A stretch of DNA of 23,227 nt, from IMG/VR virus record IMGVR_UViG_3300037264_000391, positions 1-23,227 of that record; one strand, 5' to 3'. Every line of letters begins with the position of its first letter. The stretch's first letter is position 1. Shown here piece after piece: positions 21,390 through 23,227 of this stretch. Both the position numbers and the translations under genes were made by a program. The stretch is from a virus. Below the pieces are notes generated by a model. That model did not search any database, was not told the origin of the DNA, and saw only the letters and a program-made list of their open reading frames with translations.

Positions 21390-21426
21390 CCCTGGGCGCG
21401 CGTGCCTCGTGCGAACGCGCCCAGGG
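21390..21426 (+). repeat. intergenic hairpin 4 (11-bp stem), copy A of a duplicated element
   Basis: CCCTGGGCGCG (21390-21400) pairs with CGCGCCCAGGG (21416-21426), 15-base loop. It is followed by a segment (about 21416-21470, including CAGGGCCTTCCCTGC and AGACCGATTGTT) that recurs at about 22007-22065. Confidence 0.7.
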
Positions 21427-21470
21427 CCTTCCCTGCAAGACCGATTGTTTCGCCTACCATGAACAAACCT
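21416..21470 (+). repeat. duplicated intergenic element, copy A
   Basis: Nearly the same sequence as 22007-22061: CGCGCC, then GGGCCTTCCCTGC, AGACCGATTGTT, CGC, TACC and TGAAC are shared in order with a few substitutions. It is noncoding and ends before the ribosome site of the 139-aa gene. It may be a regulatory or recombination element. Confidence 0.65.
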
Positions 21471-21489
21471 TGAACCTGGAGGAAAGACG

Positions 21490-21909
21490 ATGAATAAGAA
21501 GCTCGCAGACAAAATCCTGTCCTATACCCATCGCACACAATCTCAGCTAGGATGCATCCTAGTTGCAGTGCTTGGGCAAAATGATCCGAACATAGTCCCG
21601 CGTTTTGAAGGTAAGGCGCATGTCACAAGTGATGGGTATGTGATGTGCTCTTTCATTACGCGCGACTATCAATATAAAATGAGCGCCTTTGTGGGATCAT
21701 TGGCAGACTTGGAATTGAATGTGCGCGGGATTGCAAACCATGCCAAGCTTAACCCGAAAGAGCGTTTGCAATTTTATGGCGCCGTGCAAGCTTGGCTTGG
21801 GCGCGCAATCGTCGAAAAGCCCGTGCCGCCCTATTGGCAAGCGGTGAAAGACGGGCTTGTGCCTAGTGACGTTCCGAATTATTCTAAGGCACGGCGCAAT
21901 GTACGCTAA
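21490..21909 (+). CDS. 139-aa early protein, unknown function
   Basis: GGAGG lies 7 bases before the ATG. Start MNKKLADKILSYTHRTQSQL, a hydrophobic beta region (GCILVAVLGQNDPNIVPRF), KAHVTSDGYVMCSFITRDYQ, a helical part (LNPKERLQFYGAVQAWLGRA) and the basic end YSKARRNVR. It is soluble; no catalytic motif seen. The last four codons overlap the truncated HhH-like copy that starts at 21899. Confidence 0.65.
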   Translation: MNKKLADKILSYTHRTQSQLGCILVAVLGQNDPNIVPRFEGKAHVTSDGYVMCSFITRDYQYKMSAFVGSLADLELNVRGIANHAKLNPKERLQFYGAVQAWLGRAIVEKPVPPYWQAVKDGLVPSDVPNYSKARRNVR

Positions 21910-22015
21910 CCACGTCCCCACAATCAATGCGGCAATGCGCGCTTGCCCTAAGACTTTCGCGCGTGGCGTCATGTTCGCAATCCTAAGCGCGCGAGCATCT
22001 GGCCAACGCGCCTAG
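21899..22015 (+). pseudogene. truncated copy of the HhH gene start (38 codons)
   Basis: Codons 1-32 (MYANHVPTINAAMRACPKTF, then [12 protein letters not shown]) match the start of the helix-hairpin-helix gene at 22536: 30 of 32 residues and 83 of 96 bases identical by my count. Nine of the eleven changed codons are synonymous. After codon 32 the reading goes ASGQRA and stops at 22013-22015, inside hairpin 5. The ATG overlaps the end of the previous gene; no ribosome site of its own is obvious. Either a remnant of a full gene or a selected short peptide. Confidence 0.6.
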
Positions 22016-22016
22016 G
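21982..22016 (+). repeat. intergenic hairpin 5, related to hairpin 4
   Basis: CCTAAGCGCG (21982-21991) pairs with CGCGCCTAGG (22007-22016) with one A-C mismatch; 15-base loop, as in hairpin 4. The left arm lies in the truncated HhH copy; the right arm starts the duplicated intergenic element. Confidence 0.55.
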
Positions 22017-22065
22017 GCCTTCCCTGCGAGACCGATTGTTGCGCGTACCGTGAACGAAACCCGAA
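22007..22065 (+). repeat. duplicated intergenic element, copy B
   Basis: Counterpart of 21416-21470, with GGGCCTTCCCTGC, AGACCGATTGTT and TGAAC conserved. It stands before the 79-aa gene just as copy A stands before the 139-aa gene, so the two genes may share control, or the unit moved by duplication. Confidence 0.65.
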
Positions 22066-22082
22066 ACCCTGGGAGAACAACA

Positions 22083-22322
22083 ATGAAAAGCCCGTTAGAC
22101 CTATTCACTGCTTGCAGCATCGCAGAAGGCTTCTGCGGTGGCGAGAACGCGAGCGAGCAAGAGACGATTGAGGCATGGCAGTATCTAATTGACACGGGCG
22201 CCGCCTGGACACTGCAAGGCTGGTATGGGCGAACTGCCGCGCATTTAATCGAGCAAGGCATTTGCACGCGCCGTGTCAAAGGCTCAGACTTGCGCCTAAC
22301 GCAAGAGCAAGGGGCGCGCTAA
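22083..22322 (+). CDS. conserved small phage protein (LQG.YGR motif), unknown function
   Basis: A 79-aa protein. The ATG at 22083 has GGGAG 7-8 bases upstream; longer in-frame readings cross the duplicated intergenic element. [20 protein letters not shown], then [20 protein letters not shown] followed by [20 protein letters not shown]. The 'e.lidtG.aw.LQG.YGR.A..LIe.G.C' core is found in a common family of small tailed-phage proteins (DUF7417-type), usually in early regions and of unknown role. Its stop and the next start overlap as TAATG. Confidence 0.75.
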   Translation: MKSPLDLFTACSIAEGFCGGENASEQETIEAWQYLIDTGAAWTLQGWYGRTAAHLIEQGICTRRVKGSDLRLTQEQGAR

Positions 22323-22546
22323 TGCTATACGCTCGGCACGATAGCTACATGCTAGGCTCAGATTATACCGTCATGGCGCCCGACTTGGAGACCGTGCGCG
22401 GTGTTTGCAATCGAATAGTGCGCGGCAAATGGCCGGCGGGGCACTGGCGGATTTATGACTGCCATCCCGCCGACTGGTACAAAGTGACCGGGCATTTTCT
22501 AGTTGGCAAATGCCACAAGCGAAAGGCACGTGACAATGTATCTTAA
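22322..22546 (+). CDS. 74-aa early protein, unknown function
   Basis: The start at 22322 overlaps the previous TAA and has AAGGGG 8 bases upstream. [60 protein letters not shown], and a basic end VGKCHKRKARDNVS. Three cysteines and three histidines; a metal site is possible, but no spacing stands out. The stop lies 8 bases inside the HhH gene. No family recognised. Confidence 0.62.
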   Translation: MLYARHDSYMLGSDYTVMAPDLETVRGVCNRIVRGKWPAGHWRIYDCHPADWYKVTGHFLVGKCHKRKARDNVS

Positions 22547-23171
22547 CCACGTTCCTACAATCAACGCGGCCATGCGCGAATGCCCTAAAACGTTCGCGCG
22601 TGGTGTCATGTTCGCAATCCTAAGCGCGCGGGTTCAATTCCCGCGCGTGCCTATCCAAATGAAGGAACTGGACCGCATGGGCGCCCGTGCCGCGTGCCTA
22701 TGGGGATGGAAGCGCGGCGCCTTTGACTATGTGACGGAACATCGCGACACGCTCTGGCACGAGACGTGCGCCGCCCGCGATAGCGAGGAGGCAATCTTAA
22801 TCCTTTGCCGCATTCCAGGCATGGGTATAGTCAAGGCGGCATTTGTCCTGCAATTTCTTGGCCATGACATTGCTTGCCTCGATACCCGAAACATTATGCG
22901 GGAAGGCTTAGACCCCCGCGCCTACCGATCGGACGGGCCGGCGTGTAAAGCCCGTCCGGCGTTCGCTCGCAAGGCCCGGCGCTATGTCACCCAAACGCAA
23001 GGCCGCGCGCAAGAACTATGGGATGCTTGGTGCGGGGACGTTGCCGGCGTCTATGGGATGCAAGCGGCGCAAATCTCAGCCATGCACCTTGCTATTGTGC
23101 CGGCGCGGCAACGCCACTTGACAAGCCCGCTAGTTCCGTTTATCGGCTTATCTGAGCCGATACCATTCTAA
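22536..23171 (+). CDS. helix-hairpin-helix protein of the DNA glycosylase/HhH-GPD fold (putative)
   Basis: A 211-aa protein. IPGMGIVKAAF (93-103) is a helix-hairpin-helix, and LGHDIACLDTRNI (108-120) fits the strand and Asp (Asp116) of the HhH-GPD superfamily (compare VDTHV in endonuclease III). A lysine (Lys100) lies one residue off the catalytic position of bifunctional glycosylases, so it could be a monofunctional enzyme, or only a DNA-binding relative. There is no C-terminal iron-sulfur cluster motif. I chose the ATG at 22536 because the truncated copy at 21899 starts there too; an upstream ATG at 22503 is possible. The substrate is unknown; repair or handling of modified bases are options. 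Confidence 0.6.
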   Translation: MYLNHVPTINAAMRECPKTFARGVMFAILSARVQFPRVPIQMKELDRMGARAACLWGWKRGAFDYVTEHRDTLWHETCAARDSEEAILILCRIPGMGIVKAAFVLQFLGHDIACLDTRNIMREGLDPRAYRSDGPACKARPAFARKARRYVTQTQGRAQELWDAWCGDVAGVYGMQAAQISAMHLAIVPARQRHLTSPLVPFIGLSEPIPF

Positions 23172-23188
23172 CCCTGGAGGTAGAAGCC

Positions 23189-23227
23189 ATGACGAAGAAG
23201 CACTTTATCGCGTTGGCGCATATCCTA
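23189..23227 (+). CDS. early protein, N-terminal fragment (runs off right edge)
   Basis: Thirteen codons, MTKKHFIALAHIL, with GGAGG 8 bases before the ATG. The 'MTKKHF.ALA..l' start is frequent in small phage genes of unknown function. The rest is outside the window. Confidence 0.5.
   Translation, partial: MTKKHFIALAHIL

Noticed and set aside
22560-22650. tRNA gene suggested by the T-arm-like hairpin at 22625-22647
   Set aside because: No matching acceptor, D or anticodon arms at tRNA spacing; the nearest possible 5' acceptor strand (GGCACGT, about 22525) is far too distant, and the sequence is within a coding frame.

Overview
The window is part of the genome of a tailed phage with podovirus-type (short-tailed) morphogenesis genes. 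The basis is a linked set on the minus strand: a large terminase with ATPase and nuclease motifs, a head-tail connector portal, scaffold, major capsid protein, a tail tubular protein A/B-like pair, and an ejection-type protein with a peptidase S74 domain. The gene order and a Bbp19-like protein resemble Bordetella phage BPP-1 and relatives. GC-rich sequence, a membrane-plus-helix spanin-like protein and the lysis genes point to a Gram-negative, probably proteobacterial host. An alphaproteobacterium is my guess, not something the sequence proves. No integrase, repressor, reverse transcriptase, polymerase or rRNA/tRNA gene is visible.

Layout. (1) 1-19545, minus strand, read right to left, almost without gaps and often with overlapping ATGA/TGATG start-stop pairs: TerS - secreted papain-like peptidase - TerL - endolysin (M15-like + SH3b) - 70-aa holin candidate - 75-aa membrane/helix protein - four further small proteins (35, 55, 63 and 65 aa) - collagen-like fibre - two short proteins - portal - Bbp19-like - scaffold - signal-peptide protein - major capsid - three structural proteins - fibre/appendage proteins - a protein made of GTYALTG repeats - tail tubular A-like - tail tubular B/nozzle-like - S74 protein - start of an internal virion protein running off the left edge. 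Two sigma70-like minus-strand promoters lie in the few true gaps: before the portal block (14232-14260) and before the capsid gene (10467-10496). A very stable hairpin follows the gene at 7924-8622.

(2) 19546-20097: the divergent control region. Two plus-strand sigma70-like promoters and a dense set of AT-rich inverted and direct repeats lie here, and the transcript from the second promoter would begin with a long hairpin that has an alternative fold.

(3) 20098-23227, plus strand: a run of very small genes, each with a strong ribosome binding site (often CCTGGAG), separated by GC-rich hairpins. One intergenic element is duplicated. The first 32 codons of a helix-hairpin-helix (DNA glycosylase-like) gene are also duplicated about 640 bases upstream. 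These look like early, host-interaction genes; most have no recognisable function.

How they work together: the right-hand plus-strand genes would be expressed from host RNA polymerase promoters soon after entry. The minus-strand block makes, packages and releases the virion. The tail proteins carry repeated small carbohydrate-binding-like modules, a collagen-like fibre and other repeat proteins, which suggests an adhesion apparatus under diversification.
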